DNA of 64,000 nt from Anoxybacteroides rupiense (GCF_014196195.1 NZ_JACIDF010000002.1:1-64000), one strand, 5' to 3'; positions 7,687 through 16,742 are shown, numbered from the stretch's first letter. The notes: generated by a model from the sequence alone, not told the origin. Translations and numbers: made by a program.

Positions 7687-8475
7687 TCAGCTGCTTGCAC
7701 TTGTATACGAACGCAATGCAAACCGCCAAAAGCGACGTGCCAGCCATAAAAACACAACAGCCAGCAATCCAGCAATAAGCGCAGTCGCCATATTCCATTT
7801 TCCCAGCAACGATAAAGCCGGCATATTCGTAATCACCGCCGCTGGCAGCACATAAGTCAAAATCACGCGCACCCAGCCGCGGTACATGCCGATCGGAAAC
7901 CGCGCCGTTTCAAAGAAGGAATCAAAAATAAAAGATAAATCATCAATGCGGATCACCCAAAACGAAGTCGTCATCAGCATCATCCATAACGAATAAATCA
8001 ATACAAGCGACGAAGCCATCGTGATCAGAAAAACGAGTATATCAACCAATGATGGCATATAATGCTTTTCCGCTAGTCCATAGACGATCAGACCGAGGCC
8101 AAGAGCAACATCAATCAACCGCCAAAACACTAAATGACGAAAGCTCACATAAAACATGCCGTCAACAGGCTTGGTTAAAATATAATCAAGCGTGCCGCGG
8201 CGAACGTGCTCAAGCAAGCGCGGCATATTGGGACGCAAAGCAAAATCGATCCAGCCTTTCAATGTATTAAAGACGCCGAGCAGCACAAGTACATCCGCAT
8301 ATGTCCATCCTCCAAGCCGATCGGTCTGATAAAAAAAGATATGGATGGTCAAAATCGCAATCCCAATGCCAAAAAAGCTGGAAACCAGATTCCCAAGAAA
8401 CTCGCTACGATATTCCAGCTCTTCAACAAAGCACGCTCGGAAAAATTCGCGGAAAATTCTCCAGTATCTGCCCAT
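7687..8475 (-). CDS. ABC-2 type exporter permease, second subunit
   Basis: A 262-residue protein with six predicted membrane segments, of the uncharacterised ABC-2 permease family that pairs with COG4586-type ATPases. Features include VEELEYRSEFLGN and the loop RRGTLDYILTKPVDGMFYV. I start it at the ATG at 8475, two bases after the stop of the preceding permease; the longer frame begins inside that gene. Third gene of the ATPase-permease-permease unit. Substrate unknown; relatives export peptides, drugs or glycolipids. Confidence 0.85.
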   Translation of the reverse strand: MGRYWRIFREFFRACFVEELEYRSEFLGNLVSSFFGIGIAILTIHIFFYQTDRLGGWTYADVLVLLGVFNTLKGWIDFALRPNMPRLLEHVRRGTLDYILTKPVDGMFYVSFRHLVFWRLIDVALGLGLIVYGLAEKHYMPSLVDILVFLITMASSLVLIYSLWMMLMTTSFWVIRIDDLSFIFDSFFETARFPIGMYRGWVRVILTYVLPAAVITNMPALSLLGKWNMATALIAGLLAVVFLWLARRFWRFALRSYTSASS

Positions 8476-8477
8476 GC

Positions 8478-9251
8478 TCAACCACCCACCGCTTGATTTT
8501 TCTTTAATCCCGCTTTCCAGATCCATTGAAGCATCATAATGAATATCACGGCCCAAACCGATGCGATCATAAATCCTTGGCGCACCTCATGACCATTAGC
8601 GGCCTGGCTGATCAGATCAATCGGAAAACCGATCATGTAACGAAAGGGCAGGAAAATGCTCCATTGCTGCAAAAGCGGTGGAAGCATCGATAATGGCGCT
8701 ATTCTCCCTGATAAAAATAAAGAGATAACTTCCAGCACGCTGTAGATGGCCGCAACTTTTGTTATCCAAAAACCAAGCAGCCCGCAAGTATAACTAAGCA
8801 AGAAACGAAGCAGCGCCCCCATCAACACCGCCGCCAAAAATAACAACAGCTGACTCATTGATATCTCAACGCGCAGTGCCGGCACAAACAGCGCCGCCCC
8901 CGCCCACATCGGTATTAAAATAACAAGAAATAATAACTTATACACTACATTCTCCGCAATCGCCCAATGGATCGGATGCAACGGCCGGATGATATAGTTG
9001 GAAAATGTTCCTTCGCGAATTTCGCGATCGAGCTCCCAAACATCCCATGCACTTGTCATTCTTTCTACAAAAATCACAGCCATAAAGTAAAAAAAGAACG
9101 CATCGCTTTGCGATGGATCAATGTTAATCCAAACAGCCATCGTAATCAAGGGCTGAGTGATAGCCCCGGTCATCCACACAATCGTAGCTAGGCGGTAAGC
9201 CAGCATTTCCATGTACTTCATCCGTAAAAGAGCAGCATATTTACGAACCAT
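8478..9251 (-). CDS. ABC-2 type exporter permease, first subunit
   Basis: A 257-residue membrane protein of the COG4587-like ABC-2 family with about six helices and the characteristic loop ELDREIREGTFSNYIIRPLHP. The start at 9251 (MVRKYAALLRMKY) follows GGAGGAGTTG; it overlaps the end of the ATPase gene by 11 bases. With its neighbour it would make a heterodimeric channel energised by the ATPase. Substrate unknown. Confidence 0.85.
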   Translation of the reverse strand: MVRKYAALLRMKYMEMLAYRLATIVWMTGAITQPLITMAVWINIDPSQSDAFFFYFMAVIFVERMTSAWDVWELDREIREGTFSNYIIRPLHPIHWAIAENVVYKLLFLVILIPMWAGAALFVPALRVEISMSQLLLFLAAVLMGALLRFLLSYTCGLLGFWITKVAAIYSVLEVISLFLSGRIAPLSMLPPLLQQWSIFLPFRYMIGFPIDLISQAANGHEVRQGFMIASVWAVIFIMMLQWIWKAGLKKNQAVGG

Positions 9252-10224
9252 GGGACAACTCCTCCTGAAAGGCACGCGTAATCACTTCTTCCATCGGCGG
9301 ATCTTGAATGTTAATATCATAAACGTGGAAATGCTGCAAGAAATGCGCCGACACTTCAGCTACCCTCTCACGATTAACCCGCAATACCACCTGGCTGTCC
9401 TCGACTTCTGCCACTTCCCCATAATCTTCCCAGCGCGCATTCGGCACTTCAGAAAAGCGCACCTCAAGCCGTTTGTATGGCGCCAGCTTTTCCGTTAACA
9501 CCGACAATTCTCCGTCATAAATCAGCTGGCCGTAGTTAATCATCATAATGCGGTCACACAGTGCAGTCACATCTCCCATATAATGCGATGTTAATAAAAT
9601 GGTCGTTTGGTGCTCACGATTATATTCCGCAATAAAACGCCGGACTTTTTCCTGTGTATGGACATCAAGGCCAATCGTTGGCTCATCCAAAAATAAAACG
9701 GTCGGCCGATGCAATAAAGCCGCAGCCAGTTCACAGCGCATCCGCTGCCCAAGCGACAGGCTTCTCGTCGGTTTTGTTAGTAGCGGCTGCAGCTCCAACA
9801 GCTCCACTAATTCATCAAGCGTCCGACGAAAGGTGCGGTCATCGATTTCATAAATCGCCTTATTGACTAAAAAGGTTTCCATGGGCGGAATATCCCAAAT
9901 CAGCTGACTTTTTTGTCCCATCACCAAACTCATCATTTTTTTAAACTCCGGCCTCTGCTCGAACGGAACAAATCCTCCAACATTCATCTTTCCCGATGTC
10001 GGGTGAAGCAGCCCAGCAAGCATTTTCATCGTCGTTGTCTTCCCTGCTCCATTCGGGCCTAAAAATCCAACAATTTCTCCTTTTGGAATGGTAAATGAAA
10101 TATCTTTCACCGCTTCGACTACCTGATACTGCCGCTTCCATAAATGGCGGACCGCATCGAGCCACCCCGCCTGTCGAACATGAACGCGAAATGATTTATG
10201 CAAATGCTGAACTTCAATCATCAT
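9241..10224 (-). CDS. ABC exporter ATP-binding protein (COG4586-like)
   Basis: A 327-residue ATPase with Walker A GPNGAGKTT, signature SLGQRMRCELA and Walker B VLFLDEPTIGLD. The N-terminal insertion HLWKRQYQVVEAVKDIS before Walker A is typical of COG4586 ATPases that partner two ABC-2 permeases. I start at the ATG at 10224 after GGAGGGTGGAC. A possible promoter (TTGCAT, 16 bp, TAAAAT) lies about 100 bp upstream. First gene of a three-gene exporter operon. Confidence 0.9.
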   Translation of the reverse strand: MMIEVQHLHKSFRVHVRQAGWLDAVRHLWKRQYQVVEAVKDISFTIPKGEIVGFLGPNGAGKTTTMKMLAGLLHPTSGKMNVGGFVPFEQRPEFKKMMSLVMGQKSQLIWDIPPMETFLVNKAIYEIDDRTFRRTLDELVELLELQPLLTKPTRSLSLGQRMRCELAAALLHRPTVLFLDEPTIGLDVHTQEKVRRFIAEYNREHQTTILLTSHYMGDVTALCDRIMMINYGQLIYDGELSVLTEKLAPYKRLEVRFSEVPNARWEDYGEVAEVEDSQVVLRVNRERVAEVSAHFLQHFHVYDINIQDPPMEEVITRAFQEELSHGS

Positions 10225-10482
10225 GTCCACCCTCCAATGCCACTTTTGAAGCCACCTATCGCCCAACAAAAAACAGGCTTCCTCATCATCGAAGCCCGAC
10301 GTTGTCCTTTCCATAAAACAAATGGCATTCTAGTTGATATTTTACAAAAATTATACGTTTATGCAAGCATTTCATCCACATCCCCAGCAAACCATGGATG
10401 CGAGAAGGAGGAATTCGATATCGCTTCCATAAATGTCGTTCCCTTCCCCGCCACCTTCTTAAAATAAAAAAGCACTCCAAGG

Positions 10483-11415
10483 TGAAGAGACCCCTGTCAA
10501 GTAAACAGGAATAAAAAAGCACATTTAAGCAGCCTGAGTCCGATATTCATAAGGACTCAGGTTGTGTAATTTCTTTTGGAAACGATGGTGGTTATAAAAA
10601 CGAATAGATTGGTGTACGGCCTCCTTCACCTCTTCGGCCGTGCGGAAAGAGTATAGATTAAAACACTCTGCCTTGAAATGGAGGAAGAAGTGTTCCATGC
10701 AGGCATTGTCCAAACCGTTTCCTTTTCTGGACATACTGGCTTTTATATTGTATTTTTTAGCACGTTGTTGTATCAACGGATGTATATTGGAATCCTTGAT
10801 CACTATGTAGGAGGAGTCCATTGACATTTCGTTTTTTATAGCCTTTTTTAGCGTGTCGATGACCAATTTGATGTCATTTCTTCGGCTGATGTGATCAGCC
10901 ACAATTTCATTGTTGGATAGATCTTTAATGGCGGACAAATAGAGCTTTTGCCCATTAAAAATTAAATAGGTCATATCCGTCACCCACTTCTTGTTTGGCT
11001 TTGATACGTGGAAATCTCGGTTTAGATGGTTGTCTGAAATCACATAAGGCTCTTTCTTTCCGTAACAAGGCTGTTTCTTCCGAATCACTGTCCGGATTCC
11101 CATCTCCCTCATCAGCCTTCGTACTCGTTTATGGTTGGATATCCCGTTTGTGTTTCCGTTTCAGCCAAACTTGGACTCTCCGATACCCATAGATTCCTTT
11201 CACTTCTTCATGGCACTCTTGGATTTTTTCCTTTAGCTGCTCGTCTTCCAAGTGCTTCTGAGAAGGGCGTTCCTGTCGTTTGACCTATTTGTAGTATCCG
11301 TTTCGAGACACGCCTACGCTCTCACAAATCATTGAATCGAGCCATAACACACAGCCGTTTCTTGAATGATCGCGAACTTCTTGTGAGCTGTTCCTACTTC
11401 CATTCCCCCTTTCAC
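10483..11415 (-). mobile_element. Truncated IS3-family (IS150-like) element, copy 1
   Basis: The left end begins TGAAGAGACCCCTGTC and matches the end of the second copy at 17120. The orfB frame (10525-11112) keeps the DDE-type segments KKWVTDMTYL and a DNACMEHFF-like end, but the middle aspartate motif HSDQG is replaced by IKDSN and further upstream frames are shifted. Similarity to copy 2 stops at about 11415, so orfA and the right end are missing. Inactive remnant. Confidence 0.85.
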
Positions 11416-11530
11416 CTACTCAGTACGACAAAGGAGTCATCTTCCTACAACGTTCATTTCCCAAATTACACCAAAAGTCTTTACATTAAAAAAACAGTGT
11501 GATACTTTGTACGCAAATCACTCTCATCCT

Positions 11531-11567
11531 CCCTTTGGTATCGATGTCCCCACCAAAGGGCTTTTTT
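11531..11567 (+). terminator. Intrinsic terminator
   Basis: CCCTTTGGT pairs with ACCAAAGGG over a 12-base loop, followed by CTTTTTT. No intact plus-strand gene lies upstream; it probably belonged to a gene destroyed by the IS insertion. Confidence 0.7.
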
Positions 11568-11687
11568 ATGTCCAAAGAAAAACGCCACCCAATCGGGTGA
11601 CACAATACAGAAAGCTTACTCAACCTTATTCATTTATTGGTGGCATTTACACGACAAAAAACAAAAAATTAATTAAAAACTATTTAT

Positions 11688-11703
11688 ACGTATTATAATA
11701 CGT
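11688..11703 (+). promoter_or_regulatory. HicAB operator/promoter palindrome
   Basis: The perfect 16-bp palindrome ACGTATTATAATACGT overlaps a -10 sequence, 28 bp before hicA. Antitoxin binding at such palindromes autoregulates HicAB operons. A further TTATAAT at 11705-11711 could serve as an alternative -10. Confidence 0.7.
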
Positions 11704-11731
11704 GTTATAATAAAATCAAGGAGGGAGGGGA

Positions 11732-11923
11732 ATGAAGAGTTACTCTTCGAAACAGTTAATCAAAATGATACAGCAAGACGGATGGTACATAGTAAGAAGC
11801 AATGGCAGTCACCATCAGTTTAAACATCCTAGTAAACCTGGCTTAGTCACCATCCCTCATCCTAAGAAAGACTTACCAACCAAAACCGTAAAAAGCATAC
11901 TCAAACAGGCGGGGCTACTCTAA
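11732..11923 (+). CDS. hicA: HicA mRNA-interferase toxin
   Basis: Sixty-three residues, MKSYSSKQLIKMIQQDGW, with the catalytic histidine in SNGSHHQFKHP and the ending TIPHPKKDLPTKTVKSILKQAG that defines HicA (dsRBD-like fold). It cleaves mRNA when free. Preceded by AAGGAGGGAGGGG. Followed after 26 bases by the antitoxin gene hicB, the standard order. Looks intact. Confidence 0.96.
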   Translation: MKSYSSKQLIKMIQQDGWYIVRSNGSHHQFKHPSKPGLVTIPHPKKDLPTKTVKSILKQAGLL

Positions 11924-11949
11924 GCCTCTCCTAAAGGAGGTTGATATAT

Positions 11950-12360
11950 ATGAATAAAAAAGATCGTTACATTTATCCAGCGGTTTTCCATTATGACGAT
12001 GACGGAATATCTGTTGAGTTTCCGGATCTTCCTGGCTGCTTTACATGCGGAGACACAGAAGAAGAAGCATTTCAAATGGCTAAAGAGGCAATGGCATTAC
12101 ACTTATACGGCTTGGAGCAAGAAAATGAAGAGATTCCTCAGCCTTCAAAAGTATCGGAAATTCAAACAGAAAACAATCAAGTAATCGTGTTCATCGAGGT
12201 ATGGATGCCACCTTTTCGCCATGAGATGGAGAACAAAGCCGTCAAAAAGACATTAACCATTCCTAAATGGCTCGATGACCTTGCGAAACAATACGATGTG
12301 AACTATTCGCAAATTCTTCAAGAAGCGTTAAAAAAGCATCTTGGTGCAAGTGATCGATAA
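11950..12360 (+). CDS. hicB: HicB antitoxin
   Basis: A 136-residue antitoxin: N-terminal HicB fold (YPAVFHYDDDGISVEFPDLPGCFTCG, degraded RNase-H-like) and a C-terminal ribbon-helix-helix domain (KKTLTIPKWLDDLAKQ...YSQILQEALKKHL) for DNA binding. The ATG at 11950 follows AAAGGAGG. It neutralises HicA and represses the operon at the upstream palindrome. A fragment almost identical to its last 22 codons recurs at 22381. Confidence 0.95.
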   Translation: MNKKDRYIYPAVFHYDDDGISVEFPDLPGCFTCGDTEEEAFQMAKEAMALHLYGLEQENEEIPQPSKVSEIQTENNQVIVFIEVWMPPFRHEMENKAVKKTLTIPKWLDDLAKQYDVNYSQILQEALKKHLGASDR

Positions 12361-12388
12361 ATTAAATAAAATATAATAATAATGCTGA

Positions 12389-12424
12389 AAAAGCCTCTTC
12401 ACCTGCAAAGGCAGAAGAGGCTTT
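12389..12424 (+). terminator. Terminator after hicAB
   Basis: AAAGCCTCTTC pairs with GAAGAGGCTTT over a 13-base loop, 28 bases after the hicB stop. It may also serve the convergent gene at 12440. Confidence 0.8.
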
Positions 12425-12439
12425 CTCTTATGCGTTTTT

Positions 12440-12859
12440 TTATTTTTTTTCGGCTCTCTCAATCATTGTCTGAACACTGCTTGAGGATATGCAGAGATAA
12501 CTCGCAATCTTACTATATGTGAGGCAATATCCACGTGACATCAGGTATACCTCACGTTCTCGGTCTGTCAGCACAGACAAAGCATCTTCAATTCGTTCCC
12601 GATCCCAACTCGTAATGACATCTTCTTTTTCGTGATCGTTCCATTCGTAAGTAGGTTCACTGGAACGGAAATATTTTTGCGTCAGTAATGGGACAAAAAT
12701 CTTCTCACATTGATACGCTGCCCTACGTTCAATCCCTCGCCGATTTCCGGGTCTTCTTTCTGTTTCCATCCACTCAATGGCAAATTCCAGATCAAAGATC
12801 ATTCCAGCAATCACTTTTTTATCCTCAACAGTGGCGCTTCTATATATTTTCTTTGCCAC
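12440..12859 (-). CDS. Phage-type sigma-70 region 4-like regulator
   Basis: A 139-residue basic protein whose last 60 residues form a sigma region 4/LuxR-like helix-turn-helix: LSVLTDREREVYLMSRGYCLTYSKIASYLCISSSSVQTMIERAEKK. The N-terminal part (FDLEFAIEWMETERRPGNRRGIERRAAY) resembles late-gene regulators of Gram-positive prophages such as Xpf. GTG start at 12859 after AAAGGTG. It ends right after the recognition helix, so it may be truncated. No other phage gene is nearby. Confidence 0.55.
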   Translation of the reverse strand: MAKKIYRSATVEDKKVIAGMIFDLEFAIEWMETERRPGNRRGIERRAAYQCEKIFVPLLTQKYFRSSEPTYEWNDHEKEDVITSWDRERIEDALSVLTDREREVYLMSRGYCLTYSKIASYLCISSSSVQTMIERAEKK

Positions 12860-12909
12860 CTTTAATATTGCTGGATCAGGTTATTCATGCAAATGATCTC
12901 CCTACAAAT

Positions 12910-12948
12910 AAAAAAGACACCAAACGAGCATTAGGCTCATTTAGTGTC
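12910..12948 (-). terminator. Terminator at the trailer end of CRISPR array 2
   Basis: On the minus strand GACACTAAATGAGC pairs with GCTCGTTTGGTGTC over CTAAT and is followed by six Ts. It lies about 120 nt beyond the last repeat of array 2 and would end the CRISPR precursor. Confidence 0.85.
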
Positions 12949-13068
12949 CTCCAGTTGGCTGGTAGAACGATTTTTTATAAAATCGCTCTAATTAACGGCA
13001 AGAAAATTAAATTTACTAAATAAATAAAACCATGCTTTTGTTTTATCGAATTTCCTATTATTTGTAAA

Positions 13069-13497
13069 ATTCTGATCCCTCATAGTTAAGATACAAACCG
13101 ATGGACCAGAAATCGCCTTTTACAAAGTCCGCGTCGTTTCAATCCCTCATAGTTAAGATACAAACAAGTTATTTACAAGGACACGGATATATCTCCTATC
13201 AGTTTCAATCCCTCATAGTTAAGATACAAACTAAGAATTATGTTAAGTCGCTGGGTGGGTGACAGGAAGGTTTCAATCCCTCATAGTTAAGATACAAACC
13301 CGAGGGAAAAAGCCGTTCAAACCCTGACCGAAGATGTTTCAATCCCTCATAGTTAAGATACAAACGCCAGAGTTGCAGAACATGAGTGATGACGAGGTTG
13401 TGTTTCAATCCCTCATAGTTAAGATACAAACAGCCGCCAGCCATGAGCACCGTCGCGTCTTGTCCTCGTTTCAATCCCTCATAGTTAAGATACAAAC
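13069..13497 (-). CRISPR. CRISPR array 2 (7 repeats, 6 spacers)
   Basis: Thirty-base repeats at 13069 (first six bases degenerate), 13136, 13202, 13270, 13336, 13402 and 13468; spacers of 37, 36, 38, 36, 36 and 36 nt. On the plus strand a repeat starts GTTTCAATCCCTC and ends AGATACAAAC. The degenerate repeat marks the trailer (left), the leader is on the right. Frames that read repeated peptide LYLNYEGLK across this region are artefacts of the repeats. Confidence 0.98.
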
Positions 13498-13662
13498 CCA
13501 AAAAAATGTTGATGTTGCCGTGTTTCTTTCGTTGGGTGGAATGGTTGGTTTTATTATAGCGAAAATCAGAAATGGGGGCAATTGCTGATTGTGCCAAGAT
13601 TTTTTATAAAAATAAACTGTCGTCGATCCCTAGGGATTTTAGCAGCATTGGAGGTCGACGAC
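13498..13662 (-). promoter_or_regulatory. CRISPR leader 2: promoter and 44-bp palindrome
   Basis: Minus-strand TTGCCC (13576-13581), 17 bp, TATAAT (13553-13558), then the palindrome at 13619-13662 with arms beginning GTCGTCGA. Distance from first repeat to palindrome is 121 nt. Confidence 0.85.
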
Positions 13663-13840
13663 AGCTTTCATCAGAAGCTTGTCATCCTTCTATGCATGAA
13701 GCCAAACTGGCAAATTAACCCTGATCTTGATCAGTTGCGGAAAACACATAAAATAAACATCGCTAGTGATATCAATACATCTTGAGTTTGTAATGAATCG
13801 AAAGTATATAAACTTATTCTTTTGTTTGTCTCCCCACACG

Positions 13841-14983
13841 CTATGCATGTAGCCTCTCCGCATGGTGGCGCCATACTTTTTCATATTCAGAAATTAAGTT
13901 TTCGAAAATAACCTCCCAATTTTGGGTGAGTGCATAGGCGCGCCCCGCAAGCTCCATTTGTTTTCGTTGTGTGTCGTTTGACAGAAAGCGGACAATGGCA
14001 GCCGCAAATTCATCGATCGCTCCCGGCTCACATAAATAGCCGAATGCTCCGTGCTGCATAATGCTTTTCACACCGCCGCTGTCGGCGCCAATCACAGCCG
14101 TGCCGCTCGCTAACGATTCTAACACGACATTTCCAAAGGTCTCCGTCGCCGATGGAAACACAAATAGGTCGGCGGCCGCGTATACTTTCGCTAAGTCGCT
14201 TCCTTGCAAATAGCCAACAAAGGTCATACGTTCTGGTGCACGCTGCTGCATCTCCTCCTTTAACGGACCATCGCCGACCACCAGCCAGTGAACGTGATCC
14301 CGCAATGATTCCGGCAGACGTTTAGCGATTTCAGGCAAAAGCTGGACATCTTTTTCTACCGCTATTCTGCCAACATAAACAAGAAGATATTTTTCATCAA
14401 TGTTATATTTTTCTCTCACTTCACGCTGATGATAATAAGGATGAAACAGTGAACAATCAACCCCGCGTGGCCAAAGATGCAAATTCGTAAAGCCACGCCG
14501 CTTTAATTGCTCCATTGTATCCTGTGATGGAACAAAGATTTTTTGCATTGAACGATGAAACCAATGCATGTAACGCCATAAAAAATTCGAGAGAAATTGT
14601 AAATCGTAATAACGCAAATAGTGATCAAAATTTGTATGGTACGATCCGACTAGGGGAACTTGCATTTTTCTTGCATAATGCAAACCGCAAATCCCGATGT
14701 TAAAAGGGGTAGCAACGTGGATAAGATGAGGCTGAAAAGCTTGTAGCTCCGCTTTCATTTGCATCACATTCGGAACGGCCACACGGCATTCCGGATATAA
14801 AAAGAAACGAAAGCTGCTCAAGCGGTGAATGCGGGAATGAAAGAACGGGTAATCTGGGATTTCCGGCGCAAACACTTTGTATTCGATGTTTTTCTTTTCA
14901 AAAAAATCGGTTAGGCGCTTTAATGTCCGCGCCACACCATTGATTTTAGGCACAAACGTATCCGTAAAAAGCGCAACTCTCAT
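13841..14983 (-). CDS. Glycosyltransferase family 4 (GT-B fold)
   Basis: A 380-residue retaining glycosyltransferase. The N-terminus MRVALFTDTFVPKINGVART and the C-terminal nucleotide-sugar site SATETFGNVVLESLASG (EX7E motif) are typical of GT4 mannosyl- or glucosyltransferases acting on lipids. LVYVGRIAVEKDVQLL marks the second Rossmann domain. Start at 14983 after GGAGGGGCTCGC. The PAP2 phosphatase gene lies 22 bp upstream, so a joint role in lipid-linked sugar or glycolipid synthesis is plausible but unproven. Confidence 0.88.
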   Translation of the reverse strand: MRVALFTDTFVPKINGVARTLKRLTDFFEKKNIEYKVFAPEIPDYPFFHSRIHRLSSFRFFLYPECRVAVPNVMQMKAELQAFQPHLIHVATPFNIGICGLHYARKMQVPLVGSYHTNFDHYLRYYDLQFLSNFLWRYMHWFHRSMQKIFVPSQDTMEQLKRRGFTNLHLWPRGVDCSLFHPYYHQREVREKYNIDEKYLLVYVGRIAVEKDVQLLPEIAKRLPESLRDHVHWLVVGDGPLKEEMQQRAPERMTFVGYLQGSDLAKVYAAADLFVFPSATETFGNVVLESLASGTAVIGADSGGVKSIMQHGAFGYLCEPGAIDEFAAAIVRFLSNDTQRKQMELAGRAYALTQNWEVIFENLISEYEKVWRHHAERLHA

Positions 14984-15005
14984 GCGAGCCCCTCCTCTTC
15001 AGCAT

Positions 15006-15530
15006 TTAAAGAAGCAAGTAAAAAGCAAACGCACCGGCAGCTGTTCCAAGCAAACAGCCAGCCAAAACATCAGAAGGATAATGAAGCCCTAAATAAATTC
15101 GAGAAATGGCCACACTGAAAGCAATCGGTAAAAGACCAAACGACAAAACAGGCAATGCGAAAACAAATGGAATGACGATCGCAAATACAGCTGTTGTATG
15201 CCCAGAAGGGAATGAATGATCTTTTAACGGACCATATACCTTTGCTTCCGATAACACAACGTATGGCCGCGGCCGCGGATAGAGGCGCTTCATCACAGCA
15301 ACAGGGATGTGACTGGCGGCTAAAGCACACGCGCTGGCAACCGCCGTCATGCGCCACTCCTGCTCAAAGAAAATCATCGCCAGCAGCACAGCGACAATCG
15401 AAAAAGTGGCGCCGCCAACATGTGTAACCAATCGAAAATAAATATTGAGCCATTGGTAGTCAAAATAACGATTAATGGTTCGGAACATCCGACATTCCAA
15501 CGTGTAAGCCTGCTGTAAAAGCTTTGTCAT
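15006..15530 (-). CDS. PAP2-family membrane phosphatase
   Basis: A 174-residue membrane protein with the three PAP2 motifs: K-R-L-Y-P-R-P-R-P, HSFPSGHTTA and SRIYLGLHYPSDVLAG, which carry the catalytic histidines. It likely dephosphorylates a lipid phosphate such as undecaprenyl pyrophosphate or phosphatidylglycerophosphate at the outer face of the membrane. About five transmembrane segments. First gene of a pair with the glycosyltransferase. Confidence 0.92.
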   Translation of the reverse strand: MTKLLQQAYTLECRMFRTINRYFDYQWLNIYFRLVTHVGGATFSIVAVLLAMIFFEQEWRMTAVASACALAASHIPVAVMKRLYPRPRPYVVLSEAKVYGPLKDHSFPSGHTTAVFAIVIPFVFALPVLSFGLLPIAFSVAISRIYLGLHYPSDVLAGCLLGTAAGAFAFYLLL

Positions 15531-15684
15531 CGCGCGTCAAACTCCTTTTTAAAGAAAGTGCTACATCTTCAGATTAAAACAGAAATGTTGAGGAAATGAG
15601 AATAAATTGTAAATTTTTTTCTGAGCCGATGGTTCCCTCGCTTCACCTAACCATGATCATTTGAACCCCCTTTTTCAATCGTTC

Positions 15685-15716
15685 GATGAAAAAAGCGGCT
15701 AAAAGAAAATAGCCGC
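15685..15716 (-). terminator. Terminator of the small lipoprotein gene
   Basis: On the minus strand GCGGCTA pairs with TAGCCGC over an eight-base loop, followed by TTTTTT, 14 bases beyond the stop at 15730. Confidence 0.85.
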
Positions 15717-15729
15717 CTTTTCCGTTTGT

Positions 15730-15888
15730 TTATTGATTATCCTCTGACTGCTCTGTATTTTCGTCCGTTTCTTCTATCTGATTCGTTCCATTATCTGGTT
15801 GATCCTCTTCATTGTTGCATGCTCCCAATAGCATAATGGTTAATAATGATGCCCCCACTTTGAGTAATAACGCTTGCTTTGCTTTCAT
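15730..15888 (-). CDS. Small acidic lipoprotein
   Basis: Fifty-two residues starting MKAKQALLLKVGASLLTIM with lipobox MLLGAC (Cys24). The mature part is only 28 residues and very rich in D, E, N and Q. I start at the ATG at 15888 behind GGGGGGAATGG; the longer frame to 16035 lacks a sensible start and would hide the signal peptide. Function unknown; flanked by its own terminator, so it is probably a single gene. Confidence 0.7.
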   Translation of the reverse strand: MKAKQALLLKVGASLLTIMLLGACNNEEDQPDNGTNQIEETDENTEQSEDNQ

Positions 15889-16209
15889 CGCCATTCCCCC
15901 CATGGTTTTATAGACCCTATACATCTGGGCCTCTTCGGTACCATTATAAGGTTTTTTATTCCAATAATGTTTAAATTTACAGTAAATATAAACAAAAATA
16001 ACAAGCCTTACACTCTTTTTACAAACATTCAACACGGCAAAAAAAACGCGGAAAACGGATCGTGTCTGCTAAGGCTTGAGACTGGACAGCAAATATGTGG
16101 ACTTTCTTTTGTTTTACGAGTAACAAAGCTTCAGGGGATTTGTCCTTCAAAACTTCATGCATCTCTTTGTTTTGAAGATCAAGATGGCAAAAAATTCTTA
16201 AATTAATTA

Positions 16210-16244
16210 TATAACAGATATTGATTTTTAATATCTGTTATAAT
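16210..16244 (+). promoter_or_regulatory. Operator palindrome overlapping the yhfH promoter
   Basis: A perfect 13-bp inverted repeat, TATAACAGATATT (16210-16222) and AATATCTGTTATA (16230-16242), overlaps the -10 box TATAAT (16239-16244). There is no good -35 box, so an activator or a repressor could act here. I cannot name the regulator. Confidence 0.65.
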
Positions 16245-16287
16245 ACAATATAACCAACAAATCGAAAACAGGAAGGGAGCTACCAGC

Positions 16288-16407
16288 ATGTTAACATTCC
16301 ATCCGTTACCGCCAAAGCAATGCCAAGAATGCGGGGAAGAAATTGTAGAACAGCGCGAATCCTATTTATATGAATGCGAAAAATGCATGAGCCAACAGGA
16401 AGAATAA
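16288..16407 (+). CDS. yhfH: YhfH-family small zinc-finger protein
   Basis: Thirty-nine residues, MLTFHPLPPKQCQECGEEIVEQ, then CEKCMSQQEE. The two CxxC pairs form a rubredoxin-like knuckle expected to bind zinc or iron. The size and layout match the YhfH family of Bacillaceae, whose function is unknown. Start behind GGAAGGGAG. It sits behind a striking operator palindrome and is followed by another very small gene. Confidence 0.8.
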   Translation: MLTFHPLPPKQCQECGEEIVEQRESYLYECEKCMSQQEE

Positions 16408-16468
16408 CAGAGCCGCTATCTCTAAACAACAGCAAGCAAACAAACGACAAAAAGGGGGACAGCATCAG

Positions 16469-16600
16469 ATGGAAATGTATGAACAAGCTTATCTACGATA
16501 TTTGGAAAAATGCGAGGAGTTCGGGATTCAAGCGATTGATCCAATTGAATTTATTCATAATTTAACACCTGAGCAAATTCAAATGATGCTGAGTCAATGA
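16469..16600 (+). CDS. Hypothetical 43-residue protein
   Basis: The frame from ATG 16469 (MEMYEQAYLRYLEKCEEFG) to TGA 16600 has a good AAAGGGGGAC ribosome binding site and is followed by a strong terminator, so it is probably a real gene co-transcribed with yhfH. The product is helical and acidic, with the segment NLTPEQIQMMLSQ at the end. I do not recognise a family. Confidence 0.6.
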   Translation: MEMYEQAYLRYLEKCEEFGIQAIDPIEFIHNLTPEQIQMMLSQ

Positions 16601-16648
16601 ATGAAACGGAGCGAAAAAATGAAGAAAAATCCCGCTGTAAGCTTGTCA

Positions 16649-16689
16649 TCCCCTGTTCATTCCGCCAATAGAGTTGAACAGGGGATTTT
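16649..16689 (+). terminator. Terminator after yhfH and the 43-residue gene
   Basis: TCCCCTGTTCA pairs perfectly with TGAACAGGGGA over a 15-base loop, followed by TTTT. Confidence 0.85.
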
Positions 16690-16742
16690 GCCATTCCTTC
16701 GAAGTAAAAAAATCATATAATCGCGCAAAAAAAAAGAGGGAG

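Noticed and set aside
13238-13597. Open frames across CRISPR array 2 with a repeated peptide LYLNYEGLK or FQSLIVKIQT
   Set aside because: They are translations of the 30-base repeats and spacers, not genes.
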